NCBI GenBank assembly: GCA_947497945.1
Contig: CANMIP010000042.1
Coordinates: 1-33,561, forward strand
Direction of reading: 5' to 3'
From: an uncultured Tropicimonas sp.
GTDB lineage: Bacteria; Pseudomonadota; Alphaproteobacteria; Rhodobacterales; Rhodobacteraceae
Length of the DNA: 33,561 bases
Below the pieces are notes generated by a model. That model saw nothing but the letters and a program-made list of their open reading frames with translations. It searched no databases and was not told where the DNA came from. Both the position numbers and the translations under genes were made by a program. Below, in pieces: positions 7,360-15,948 of the stretch (position 1 is its first letter; the number at the start of each line of letters is the position of its first letter).

Positions 7360-8031
7360 TCAGCGATTGTGCTTGTTGCCGCCCTTCTTGCGGTCGTCCT
7401 TGCGATCTTCGCGGTCGCGGTCTTCGGCGATCTTGCCGCCGAGTGCACCGGCCGCCGCGCCGAGGGCCAGGCCGTCCTTGGCGTCGCCGCCGGTGATTTC
7501 GGTCAGCACGGCGCCGGCCACAGCGCCCTTGAGGGCTTTCTCACCGATGTCACCGGCATTGGCGGCCAGGGCTACACCAACTGAGACGATGAGCGGGACC
7601 AGACGTTTCTCCACCAGGCCGCGCGCCAACAGGAAACCGAACCAGCCAAAGATCAGTCCCGAGGCTCCCACGTGGATCGCCGCATTGCCGAACAGCCATA
7701 CGCCAAGCCCGCCGAGTCCGACAATGATAGCAGAAGCCGCTGGCACTACCTGTCGTGCCGAAATCGTTAGAAGACCGCCAAGAACGGCCAGGGGCACCGT
7801 GTTTGCTGCGGCATGGACCAAAGACCCATGAAGCATGGGCATGAACAGGATACCATCCAGCCCGCCCAGAGAACGGGGCCGTAGGCCCAAAAAGACATTG
7901 AGTGCGTAGCCGGTGAGCAGGTTCACTGCTTGCACGACCCAGATCACGCGCAGCAGGACCACAAGCCACCGAAATCGTTCCAAGACCAACACACTTCCCG
8001 CCGCCATTCTTCCACGAACACAGTAGCACAC
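7360..8031 (-). CDS. Rhomboid-like membrane protein fused to a glycine-zipper domain (array member 4)
   Basis: The 223-residue product joins two unrelated parts. Residues about 20-155 are a rhomboid intramembrane serine protease core. They contain HGSLVHAAAN (residues 68-77, the oxyanion-helix motif) and GASG (122-125, catalytic Ser 124) among hydrophobic helices. From about residue 156 (AANAGDIGEK) the sequence is almost identical to the mature part of the secreted protein at 4723-5016, including its charged tail. DNA identity with that gene ends at 7567-7568. The last rhomboid helix, which normally carries the catalytic His, has been replaced, so proteolysis is unlikely. The zipper helices may instead sit in the membrane or periplasm. 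It starts six bases after the upstream ATPase fragment. GTG 8031 is used and ATG 8007 is the alternative. Neither has a convincing Shine-Dalgarno sequence. Confidence 0.75.
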   Translation of the reverse strand: MCYCVRGRMAAGSVLVLERFRWLVVLLRVIWVVQAVNLLTGYALNVFLGLRPRSLGGLDGILFMPMLHGSLVHAAANTVPLAVLGGLLTISARQVVPAASAIIVGLGGLGVWLFGNAAIHVGASGLIFGWFGFLLARGLVEKRLVPLIVSVGVALAANAGDIGEKALKGAVAGAVLTEITGGDAKDGLALGAAAGALGGKIAEDRDREDRKDDRKKGGNKHNR

Positions 8032-8036
8032 CAGAC

Positions 8037-9539
8037 CTAGATCGCTGGCTCAATGCTCAACTGGATTCCTCCAAGATCGCGGAATGCACGCTGCCGACAG
8101 GAGAACACGATGACCTGGAAGTCCAGCGCCTGCCGACTAAGAGTATCGAACATCGTCTCGATACGTTCATCGTCGGTGTAAACGATGGCGTCATCAAGAA
8201 TGACCGGAGCTGGCCTGCCGTCCTTCGCCAGCATCTGCGCAAACGCCAAGCGGACCAGAAGCGCAATCTGTTCACGGGTGCCTCCTGACAGTACGTCGAA
8301 ATCTTCCTCTGTGCCGCGCCGCACGAGCTTGGTGGGCATCACGGTTTCCGCGTCGATCTGAAGTTCGGCCTCCGGCCAGAGCAAGTCGATCAGCGGTCGC
8401 AGCTCGATCAGAACCGGCTCGACGTAGCGTTCACGTGCCTCTTCCCGAGCCGCATCCAGGGCATCGAGGAGTTTGCCGAGAACCGCGACTTCGGTTTCGA
8501 TGGACGTCAGCGTCGAGCGCGCCTGGTCACGTTTCTCCTCAACGTCGGCAAGCTCCTCTTCGACCGCATCCGAAGCCGTTGCCCGTATGCGCGTGTCCAG
8601 TTCGGCCAATCGAACGCGTATGTCTTCGACCCTGATGCGCGCGTTTTCGATAGCGGTCTTCGCCCGGTCGCGCGTGATCTTCAGGGCCGCTGCGTCAGGC
8701 GCGTCGGCCTCCAGAGCAACGCGATCATTGATAGCTTTTTTCAGATCATCACGAATGCCTGCCAGTTCGCCTTCTAGGGTCTCGGCTTCTTTTTCCGGAT
8801 CGGATATGCCCTCCAAATTCCGAGTGGCGCGAGCGTGCCGTTCACTTGCCGCTGAAAGCTCCGCTGAAACGCGTGTCACCTCGCGGTGCGCAAAGTCCTT
8901 TTCTGTGCGTGCCTTTTCCAGTCCGACATTCACATCTGACAGCGCTTCGATGGCCTTGGCTTCAGCCGCTTCAGCCTCGCCAACAGCCGGCAGATCTTCG
9001 TCACTCTCGGCAGGTTCCGGAATGGCCGCGATCCATGCCTGAAGCGTCTCGATACCATCCGGCGCAGCCACCTTCAGGTTGACACTGGCGTTGCGAGCAC
9101 GATCCTCCGCCTCGACACGGGATTGGACCGCCTCGTCCAGCGACGCGCGATCAGAGAACCCTGCCGCTTCGAGCGCTTCAGACAGGGCAGTTTCCGCTCT
9201 GCTTACTGTATCCGAGGAGGATCCAGAGCCGGGTTGGACCAACATACGGCCAATTCCGTCGAGTTCCAGGTCCGCACCATCCGGCAAGGCGACTCGGGTG
9301 GCCTCTTTCAGTATCTCACCACCTCTCCGAACGCGACCACCGCCGAAATACGGTATTGTAATGGATGGAGCCGACGCCTCAACGCCGATGCGCGCGATCT
9401 CCACAGCTTGCGCGAGTTTCGTGATCCGTCCGACGATCCTTTCGTCTGGTCCGAGCGCGACGTCCGCATTTGCCTTTTCAAGGTCGGTGCGTGCAGCTTC
9501 CGCCGCTGAAGGGTTTTTCAGAAGCTCGGTTCGGCACGC
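8037..9539 (-). pseudogene. SMC/YhaN-like ATPase, C-terminal fragment
   Basis: This is the C-terminal part of a large coiled-coil ATPase of the RecN/SbcC/YhaN type. It has long Ala/Glu/Arg-rich heptad regions. Near the end come the ABC signature-like LSGGTREQIALLVRLAFA, the Walker B PVILDDAIVYTDDERI and the D-loop/H-region VIVFSCRQRAFRDLGG. The N-terminal Walker A half is missing: the frame is open only back to a TGA at 9540-9542, and the only start codon is a GTG at 9404 inside the coiled coil. Family members are about twice this length or more. They act in DNA metabolism or anti-phage functions, but this fragment cannot bind ATP alone. No IS lies at the break, so a deletion is likely. The rhomboid gene directly follows. 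Confidence 0.75.
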
Positions 9540-9561
9540 TCACGGCCCGAGTTAGCGGTCC

Positions 9562-9819
9562 TCAACGTTGCTTCCGGATCTCCTTGCGCAACCATTTCGC
9601 GCGGGTGAGTTGAACCTGGACCGCCTTGCGCTTCAATGTCAGCCGCTTTCGGCGTCCGGGTTTGCTCGCGGCCTCGATTTCCTTCCTCAGAGACTTGTCC
9701 CTCAGGCGAAGCTTGTCGATCACGCGTTCGACATGCCGCAGCTTGATCTTGTTGGCCTTCCCGCGTTCGAGGCGGTCAGAGTAATCGTTCAGTCGAGCGA
9801 TGGTCCGTTTCAGCGCCAT
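9562..9819 (-). CDS. Small highly basic helical protein
   Basis: This 85-residue protein is rich in Lys and Arg (for example SKPGRRKRLTLKRKAVQ) and has predicted long helices without membrane segments. It is not recognised as a named family. ATG 9819 is chosen because GGGAGA lies seven bases upstream. A longer frame to 9873 would overlap the end of the upstream cotransporter gene and has no better site. It lies 50 bases downstream of the Na/Pi cotransporter on the same strand and is probably cotranscribed. Its charge suggests nucleic-acid or polyphosphate/phosphate-related binding, but this is only a guess. Confidence 0.65.
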   Translation of the reverse strand: MALKRTIARLNDYSDRLERGKANKIKLRHVERVIDKLRLRDKSLRKEIEAASKPGRRKRLTLKRKAVQVQLTRAKWLRKEIRKQR

Positions 9820-9869
9820 GTGTCTTCTCCCGTGATGAGAGCGCCATGACCGGGCAATACGTTGCCACG

Positions 9870-11690
9870 TCACCCGGCCCGTTCGGCAAGCTCCTCGATG
9901 TCCTCATCCTCGAAGCGAAGGATCTCCTCGATTTCGGCCATTGCCCCGTCCGTTTCGATCATGAGGGCCCGGGCGACCTCGATCAGGTCCGTCATCGCCT
10001 CGTAGGCATATCCGGAATCGTTGAGGAAGGAGGTTGCCGTGGTCGCGTCGATCTGCCTGGAGCGGATCTTCTCCTCGATCAGGCGGGTCGTGTTCTTCCG
10101 GTCGCGCTCGACCTCCACCCTTGCCTGGTCGAGCCAAAGGCTGGTGCGCCGCTCCGGGTCTGCCGCGGCAAGCTTGTGGATCTCGACGAGGATGCGGGCG
10201 ATCTCCGTACGCAGCACGTTGTAGAGATCCGTGGCGGGACCTCTGGAGTGGCTGGTGAACGCGGTCGCGTTCCGGCGCATATGCTTCACGGCCTTGACCG
10301 CGTGGACGCACCGTTGCGCCGCCTCCCGGAGCGACTGGATCCGAATGCAGATGTTTCGAGGCAGGTTTCGCGTGTCGGCCCGGATCGCGAATTCGACAAT
10401 GGCGGCGTGCAGCGTCTTGACCCGCGCTTCGTAGACCTCATCGAGATCCAGTTCCCGCGGATCCCTGCTTGCGGACACTGTCGCGGCAATGTCCTCGCTG
10501 CTGTAGAGGGCGTCGAGGTGCAGGTTCAGCCCATGCGCAATCAGCTCGACAGCATTGTCGTAGAGGTGTTTCACCTCCTTGCGCAAGGCGAGTTCGATCG
10601 TTTCGGGAAAGCCGTCCAACGTCTCGGTCAGGTAGCGGGGCTTGCTGACATCCGGCTCCGGCTCCGGGATGGCGCGCTCCAGGAATGCCAGGAGCTGACT
10701 CATGAAGGGAACCATGAGGGCAACGCCAAGCAGGTTGAAAATCGTGTGGAACACCGCGAGTTTCAGCGCGAAATCATCTGGCGCGATGCCGACGCCGGCG
10801 CTGATCCAGTCCACGCTCCAGACGATCTGGTTGATGAGCCCGATCGCCACCCCGGCGGTCACCAGGTTGAACACGAGATGGGCCAGCGCAAGGCGTCTGC
10901 CCTGGAAGTTTGCCGTGACGGCGCCAATGATCGCGGTGACTGTCGTGCCGATATTGGCGCCGATCGCCAGCGCGATGGCGTTCTCGTAGGAGACCTGCCC
11001 GACAGCGAGCGCCGTGATGATAAGCACCATCGTCGCGTGGCTCGACTGCATCACTACCGTCGCCGCCGCTCCGACCAGCGTGTAGACCACCAGCCCCAGA
11101 ACCCCGGTCATGGCGAAGCGGGTGAGGTCGAACTGGTCCTTGAACGCTTCGAACCCCTCTTTCATGTAATGGATGCCGAGGAAGAGGAAGCCGAGCCCCG
11201 CCAGGACCAGGCCGATGCCCCGCAGGTAATTCGACCGCTGGAAGACCAGGACGATGGAGATCGCCAGCATCGGCAGTGCATAGGCTGAAATCTTCACCTT
11301 GAGCCCGAAGCCGGCCACGAGCCAGGCACCCGTGGTCGTCCCGAGATTGGCACCGAAGATGATGCCCACGCCGGCGGCCAGCGATATCAGGCTGGCGCTG
11401 AGAAAGGAGATTGTTATCACGGAAACCAGCGAGCTGGACTGCATGATCGTCGTGGTGACGATGCCGAACGCGACCGACTTGCCGAGCGAATCCGTCGACC
11501 GCGCCAGCACCCTCTCCAGCATACCGCCAGAGAAGAGCTTGAACCCGTCTTCCAGCATCAGCATGCCGAACAGGAAGATCGCCACGCCGGCGGCAATGCT
11601 CTGAAGGTCCGGGCTGTGCCAGAAGCCCAGGATGAGAACCCCGAGCAGTATTGGAAGAAATGTCCTCTTCATCATCAGACTGGCACCCAT
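9870..11690 (-). CDS. Na+/phosphate cotransporter family protein with PhoU-like C-terminal domain
   Basis: This 606-residue inner-membrane protein has the two inverted repeats of the Na/Pi-cotransporter (NptA/YjbB) family. Each carries a QSS motif (TTIMQSSSLVSV and VVMQSSHATMVL) and a GANxGTT motif (GANLGTT, GANIGTT). Hydrophobic helices run to about residue 385, and a helical cytosolic region resembling PhoU repeats fills the rest. Such proteins move phosphate with sodium, and the YjbB type exports phosphate. The start MGASLMMKRT at 11690 has AAGGAG eleven bases upstream. MMKRT at 11675 has no such site. A small basic protein follows at 9562-9819. The gene looks complete. Confidence 0.92.
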   Translation of the reverse strand: MGASLMMKRTFLPILLGVLILGFWHSPDLQSIAAGVAIFLFGMLMLEDGFKLFSGGMLERVLARSTDSLGKSVAFGIVTTTIMQSSSLVSVITISFLSASLISLAAGVGIIFGANLGTTTGAWLVAGFGLKVKISAYALPMLAISIVLVFQRSNYLRGIGLVLAGLGFLFLGIHYMKEGFEAFKDQFDLTRFAMTGVLGLVVYTLVGAAATVVMQSSHATMVLIITALAVGQVSYENAIALAIGANIGTTVTAIIGAVTANFQGRRLALAHLVFNLVTAGVAIGLINQIVWSVDWISAGVGIAPDDFALKLAVFHTIFNLLGVALMVPFMSQLLAFLERAIPEPEPDVSKPRYLTETLDGFPETIELALRKEVKHLYDNAVELIAHGLNLHLDALYSSEDIAATVSASRDPRELDLDEVYEARVKTLHAAIVEFAIRADTRNLPRNICIRIQSLREAAQRCVHAVKAVKHMRRNATAFTSHSRGPATDLYNVLRTEIARILVEIHKLAAADPERRTSLWLDQARVEVERDRKNTTRLIEEKIRSRQIDATTATSFLNDSGYAYEAMTDLIEVARALMIETDGAMAEIEEILRFEDEDIEELAERAG

Positions 11691-12063
11691 TGCAATCCCA
11701 GGCTCCTTGCAGCCTCGGAGAAACAACGGGAGAGACGGACCACGCCCGGGAGATGTGCCGATCGGCGCGTGACACAACCGGGTTGGCACATGGCCATCCC
11801 CAACTGGTTCAGCAGGCCGTGGTCTCCGCGCGAAAATCGTTCGCACATAGCTTGGTGATGCTCGCGTTGTTCTACCCTCGAGTATAACATGTGAAGCTTT
11901 TGGAACGGTTGAGAACTTGCAGTCGGAAGGCGCAGAATTCGCCTTTTGTAGCGGCAGCGCAGCAGATTTGTGACGAAGCGGCGGCAGGCGGCGGCGATGC
12001 GCGTCTCTGTTCGGAGAATGCATAGCCAGACGAGGACTCGGTGTGCCGTTCCGGTGAGTCGGC
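11691..12063. other. Non-coding stretch between cotransporter and exonuclease genes
   Basis: No convincing gene is seen here. It must hold the promoter of the minus-strand cotransporter. On that strand TGTTATACT (bases 11881-11889) resembles an extended -10 box, which would give a leader of about 185 bases. No good -35 is visible. The leader contains the cotransporter ribosome binding site near 11705. I found no clear hairpin terminator for the exonuclease gene, which points the same way. Confidence 0.35.
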
Positions 12064-12666
12064 TTATGCGCTGTTGTCCATACGGAGTGACATTTGCGCC
12101 TTGCTGTTCGTCTGCGCGATTTGCTCGAAGCTCTCGCCAAGCCGGGTCTCGGCTTTCAGAACCACTTCGGCCGCGGCGCGGGCGTCTTCACCGGCATCGT
12201 GATGTTCGAACACCAGCCCGAGGGCGGCCTTGAGGTGACCGAGCCCGTGGCCGCCGTTTCCCTTGTATTCCGGCCAGGCGCGCCGCGCGATCTTCACCGA
12301 ATCCGACCAGCTGAGATCCGGTGCAGGCAGACGATAGGCGCAACAGGCCGCTTCGAGCGCCCGGCGGTCGAAATTGCTGTGCTGGACCAGGTGGTGGGGC
12401 GTCAGCACCGGCACGAGCCTTTCCCAGATCTCCGGGAAAGTCGGCGCCCCGGCGACGGTATCGGCCCCGATCCCGTGCAGGCGGGTGTTGAAAGGGGCAA
12501 AGCGGGTTTCCGGGTCCACAAGGCACGTCCAGCCGGTGATCCTGCCGGCGACGCCCACACAGGCAAGGCCGATCTGGCAAATGCTGCCATTGTCAGCGCC
12601 GGCGGTTTCGACATCAAGCGCAATGAAGCGGAAACGCCCCTGGGGAAGATCGGGAACCTTGTACAT
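12064..12666 (-). CDS. DEDDh 3'-5' exonuclease (DnaQ-like)
   Basis: This 200-residue protein is related to the DNA polymerase III epsilon subunit. Exo I is FIALDVETAG (Asp and Glu), Exo II is HSNFDRRALEAAC (Asp) and Exo III is HHDAGEDARAAAEV (His and Asp), so all four acidic ligands and the His are present. These enzymes remove 3'-terminal nucleotides with two metal ions. In a stand-alone form the role is proofreading, repair or RNA trimming. The start at 12666 (MYKVPDL) places the core at the usual distance. In-frame starts at 12738 and between give up to 24 more residues, and one of these, with GGAG upstream, is also possible. It diverges from the SDR gene at 12837, with about 100-170 bases between for two promoters. 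Confidence 0.9.
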   Translation of the reverse strand: MYKVPDLPQGRFRFIALDVETAGADNGSICQIGLACVGVAGRITGWTCLVDPETRFAPFNTRLHGIGADTVAGAPTFPEIWERLVPVLTPHHLVQHSNFDRRALEAACCAYRLPAPDLSWSDSVKIARRAWPEYKGNGGHGLGHLKAALGLVFEHHDAGEDARAAAEVVLKAETRLGESFEQIAQTNSKAQMSLRMDNSA

Positions 12667-12836
12667 GCCGGATATGTACTCCGAAGTCGCATCGGCCAGC
12701 AACAGAGCGACCATCCTGCCCGGCAATTGCTGCTCCATGCCGGGCAGACTCCGATGCCCGATCCACCGGATGGTGGGACGGCGCGCCCGTCCTGTGCTAC
12801 GGATACCGAAAGGTCGGGTCTGGAGTGTGACGGCAG

Positions 12837-13601
12837 ATGGAATTTGCAGGCAAGGTTGTGCTGGTGACGGGAGGATCCCGTGGAATCGGCGCGGCAACGG
12901 TCAGGGCCATCCTGTCTCGCGGCGGATCTGTCGTCATTCACTTCGGGTCGAACGAAGCGGCGGCACGGCGGCTTGCAGAAGAGGCGGGGGCCGGGAAATG
13001 CCATCTCGTCAGCTGTGACCTTGGAGAGCCGGGCGCAACGGACCAGCTCTGGCGCGAGGCCGTTTCCTGGATGGGCAGAATCGATGTGCTGGTCAACAAC
13101 GCGGGAATCTTCCTGACCGAGGACCAGATGGGATCCGACGAGGACTGGCGGGCGCTCTGGGCGCGAACCCTGCAGATCAACCTGATCTCGACAGCGGACC
13201 TGTGCCGGAATGCCGTCAACCACTGGACAGAGGAAGGCGTCGGCGGCGCGATTGTCAACGTCTCCAGCCGCGCGGCCTTTCGCGGGGATTCCCCGGACCA
13301 CTGGTCTTATGCCGCGTCCAAAGGGGGGATTGTCTCGCTGACCAAGACGCTGGCGCGGGCCTATAGCAGCGACGGGATCTACTCCTATTGCGTCGCTCCA
13401 GGCTTTGTTCCGACCGACATGGCGCAGGCAGAGTTCGACAAGGACCCAGGTCTCCGGGAGCGGTTGCTGCAGGAAGTTCCCTATGGTGATTTTGCGCCCG
13501 CCGAGGAGATCGCCAACGCGATCTGTTTCTTCGCCGCGGGGCTCGCGACACATGCAACCGGGCAAACACTGGACATCAACGGCGCCTCCTACGTGAGGTA
13601 G
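12837..13601 (+). CDS. Short-chain dehydrogenase/reductase (SDR family)
   Basis: This is a 254-residue classical SDR oxidoreductase. It has the NAD(P)-binding TGGSRGIG (residues 11-18), the structural VNNAG (86-90), catalytic Ser near 144 (NVSSRAAF), Tyr 158 and Lys 162 (SYAASKGG), and the C-terminal APGFVPTDMA plus GQTLDINGASYVR. A segment with His 36 follows the second beta strand instead of an obvious Arg cluster, so cofactor preference is not clear. The substrate is unknown. FabG-type 3-oxoacyl reductases and sugar or steroid dehydrogenases look alike at this level. The length is typical and the gene complete. It is followed 49 bases later by the glycosylase-like gene, probably in the same transcript. 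Confidence 0.9.
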   Translation: MEFAGKVVLVTGGSRGIGAATVRAILSRGGSVVIHFGSNEAAARRLAEEAGAGKCHLVSCDLGEPGATDQLWREAVSWMGRIDVLVNNAGIFLTEDQMGSDEDWRALWARTLQINLISTADLCRNAVNHWTEEGVGGAIVNVSSRAAFRGDSPDHWSYAASKGGIVSLTKTLARAYSSDGIYSYCVAPGFVPTDMAQAEFDKDPGLRERLLQEVPYGDFAPAEEIANAICFFAAGLATHATGQTLDINGASYVR

Positions 13602-13650
13602 CGCCCGTCCGGCGCCCGAAATCCATTCCAGACGAAAAAAGACAGATCCC

Positions 13651-14823
13651 TTGGAACACGCTGACCACGCAAAGCCTCTTCGCATCGATAACAGGACGGC
13701 CCGGAGGCTGTGGCTGACCTCGCAGGGGCTGGGGCAAACGCCGACCGGACCGCTCGATCTTCTGGACCTCATCCGGCAGCTCGGCTTTGTACAGCTCGAC
13801 ACAATCCAGGTCGTCTCCCGCGCCCATCACCATATCCTGTGGAGCCGCAATCAGAATTACCGGGAGCACATGCTCGACAGGTTGCTGGCGCGGGACCGGA
13901 ATATCTTCGAGCACTTCACCCATGACGCCTCGGTCCTGCCGATGGAATTCCTGCCGATGTGGCAGCGGCAATTTCGCCGCAAGCGGGAGCAGCTCGACCG
14001 GTCCGGCTGGTTCAGGGCGCTCCCGGATGAAGGGGAGCGCGCTGCCATCAAGGCGCGTATCGAGGCCGAAGGGGCGCTGTCGACGAAGGCCTTCGATACG
14101 AAGACCTCCACCCCCGGTCAGATGTGGGCGCGTCCCCCCCACAAGCTGGCGCTCGACTACATGTGGTTTGGCGGCGAATTGGCGACCTGCCACCGGGTGA
14201 ACTTCACCAAGTTCTACGACCTGGCCGAGCGGATCTATCCCGACCATCTGCGCGCGCGAGAGCTGAGCGATTCCGAACAGGTCGACTGGCTCTGCAACGC
14301 GGCGCTGGACCGCCTGGCCTTTGCCTCGGCGGGTGACATCCAGCGCTTCTGGGATGCCGTGAGCCGTTCCGAGGTTCAGGCCTGGCTCGACCGGAAACCC
14401 GAGCTTCCTGCCGTGGAGGTCGAAACCGCCCAGGGCCAGTGGATCAAGGTCTTCGCCCCGATGGGAATCGAGGACCGGATCGCCGCGGCGAAGAGTCCGA
14501 CCTCGCGGCTGCGCATCCTCAACCCGTTCGATCCGGTCGTCCGGGACCGGGCGCGGCTCGAACGATTGTTCGGGTTCGAATATCGCAACGAGATGTTCGT
14601 GCCCGCGGCGAAGCGCCTATGGGGCTATTATGTCTTCCCGATCCTGGAAGGGGATCGTTTCGTCGGACGTATCGAACTCAAGGCCGACCGCCGGGCCGCG
14701 ACCCTGAACGTCCTCAATTTCTGGCCAGAACCCGGTATTCTCTGGGGAGAGGCGCGGCACGAAAAACTCGCGGCGGAACTCAGGCGCCTCGCAAGACTGG
14801 CAGGCGTGAGCTTTCCAAACTGA
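13651..14823 (+). CDS. AlkZ-like (YcaQ/AlkX type) DNA glycosylase, HTH_42 family
   Basis: This 390-residue winged-helix protein belongs to the YcaQ family, related to AlkZ. It has FVQLDTIQVVSRAHHHILWSR near residues 47-66. The QLD there matches the QxD catalytic motif that sets the YcaQ branch apart from AlkZ, which has QxQ. Family motifs LDYMWFGGEL, LNPFDPVVRDR, RLFGFEYRNEMFVP and LWGYYVFPILEGDRFVGRI follow in order. Characterised members remove bulky alkylated bases and unhook interstrand crosslinks made by agents such as nitrogen mustard. The start used is a TTG at 13651, because no ATG or GTG lies before the conserved region. The Shine-Dalgarno sequence is weak, so the N-terminal few residues are uncertain. 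It sits after the SDR gene. Confidence 0.9.
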   Translation: MEHADHAKPLRIDNRTARRLWLTSQGLGQTPTGPLDLLDLIRQLGFVQLDTIQVVSRAHHHILWSRNQNYREHMLDRLLARDRNIFEHFTHDASVLPMEFLPMWQRQFRRKREQLDRSGWFRALPDEGERAAIKARIEAEGALSTKAFDTKTSTPGQMWARPPHKLALDYMWFGGELATCHRVNFTKFYDLAERIYPDHLRARELSDSEQVDWLCNAALDRLAFASAGDIQRFWDAVSRSEVQAWLDRKPELPAVEVETAQGQWIKVFAPMGIEDRIAAAKSPTSRLRILNPFDPVVRDRARLERLFGFEYRNEMFVPAAKRLWGYYVFPILEGDRFVGRIELKADRRAATLNVLNFWPEPGILWGEARHEKLAAELRRLARLAGVSFPN

Positions 14824-14941
14824 TCCTGATCGCCCCGTTGATCAGATGGGTCGTTGGTTCGATGCCGCAGCACAGGCCTGCCCGTCGCGTGTTTCGGTGT
14901 CACGTTGTTGTCGAGCTCTGCACCCGAGAGGGCCGTGGCTG

Positions 14942-15916
14942 TCACTTTCGCGGGCGCATCTGTGGGCGGACCAGCAGGGCAGGGTGAATCCGCTCGCCGG
15001 GGAACAGCAACGAGGTGCTGTCCTCGGTCAGTTCCCTGAGCGCGGGATGAGCGTCGTTTGCCGATCCGTAGGCGCCGGACACCGTCTTTGCCATCAGTTG
15101 AACGATCTCCCCGGGGGCATCGACAGGGGCAATGATCCGGGCCACAGGCCCGAGGCTCTCCACCGGCTCTTCCTGTTCTGAATAGGATCCCGCCGGGATC
15201 GTCACTGGCTCGAGCCCCGGGACGCGGTCGGACATTGTTTTGGCCAACTCCGGTCCGACCGGCAACAGGCGCACATCGCAGCGAAGATGCGCTTCCGTCA
15301 TCGAGGAGTTCCGGATGCCGGACACGAAGATCAGCGCGTCGACATCGCCCTGACACAGCCGGATCGCCTGATCGCTCGGATCGAAGAAGCGCTGATGTTC
15401 TTCCGGAACCTCGACACCGGCCGCGAAGAGAAGCTCCTTGGCCAGTCCGCGCGTTCCCGACGCCACGTCGCCGATATTGACGATGCCGTTCGCGAGGTCG
15501 CCGATTGTCTCGAACCCCTCACCCTTGCGCACCGCGACATGGATCGGCTCTGGATGCAGCGTTGCGACGACACCGATCCGCTCCATGTCGTCCATCCCGT
15601 CATCGGACAGGATCGTATTGGACTGGACGATCGCGAAGAGGAATCTTCCGTCGAGAACGCCTTTGATATTCTCGCCAGACCCCCCGGTCGCCGCCATTCC
15701 GCATCGATGCCCATGCGCCCGGATGCGCCTGTTCACGAGGTCGCACAGGCGTTCGGCCACTGGAAAATAGATCCCCTTAACCCCGCCGGCGCCAAGCAGA
15801 AAGAAGGAGTCTCCGGCACGGCTGGCGACCGGTTGGATCAGAACGAAAAACCCTACAACTAGTGATAGAATGGTGCCTGAGCACAATCGCTTGTTTGGGA
15901 TTAAAATAGTTCTCAT
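14942..15916 (-). CDS. TAXI-family TRAP-type solute-binding protein
   Basis: This 324-residue exported protein has a long signal peptide (residues about 1-34, ending VASRAG), then FLLGAGGVKGIYFPVAERLCDLVN. That matches the TAXI (TRAP-associated extracytoplasmic immunogenic) family hallmark around the N-terminal GxxxGxYxP. Further family features are GGSGENIKGVLDGRFLFAIVQSN and the region of IGDLANGIVNIGDVASGTRG. The family binds small carboxylates or amino acids for TRAP transporters, but no TRAP membrane gene lies nearby, so it is an orphan. It is divergent from the exported-protein operon at 15949, with only 32 bases between start codons, which suggests shared regulation. The substrate is unknown. 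Confidence 0.88.
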   Translation of the reverse strand: MRTILIPNKRLCSGTILSLVVGFFVLIQPVASRAGDSFFLLGAGGVKGIYFPVAERLCDLVNRRIRAHGHRCGMAATGGSGENIKGVLDGRFLFAIVQSNTILSDDGMDDMERIGVVATLHPEPIHVAVRKGEGFETIGDLANGIVNIGDVASGTRGLAKELLFAAGVEVPEEHQRFFDPSDQAIRLCQGDVDALIFVSGIRNSSMTEAHLRCDVRLLPVGPELAKTMSDRVPGLEPVTIPAGSYSEQEEPVESLGPVARIIAPVDAPGEIVQLMAKTVSGAYGSANDAHPALRELTEDSTSLLFPGERIHPALLVRPQMRPRK

Positions 15917-15919
15917 AAT
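15891..15919 (+). promoter_or_regulatory. Candidate sigma70-type promoter of the exported-protease operon
   Basis: TTGTTT (15891-15896) and CATAAT (15914-15919) are separated by 17 bases in an AT-rich stretch that contrasts with the GC-rich surroundings. Transcription would start about 20-25 bases before the ATG at 15949. The site overlaps the first codons of the divergent TAXI gene. Confidence 0.4.
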
Positions 15920-15948
15920 ACGGCCGAATCGGTTATATTGTTCACGTT

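Noticed and set aside
9846-11288. Long plus-strand frame opposite the Na/Pi cotransporter
   Set aside because: The cotransporter motifs on the minus strand are decisive. The opposite frame is low-complexity Arg/Asp-rich shadow sequence.
12402-13802. Long minus-strand frame across the exonuclease and SDR genes
   Set aside because: It overlaps two genes with complete catalytic motifs and has none itself.
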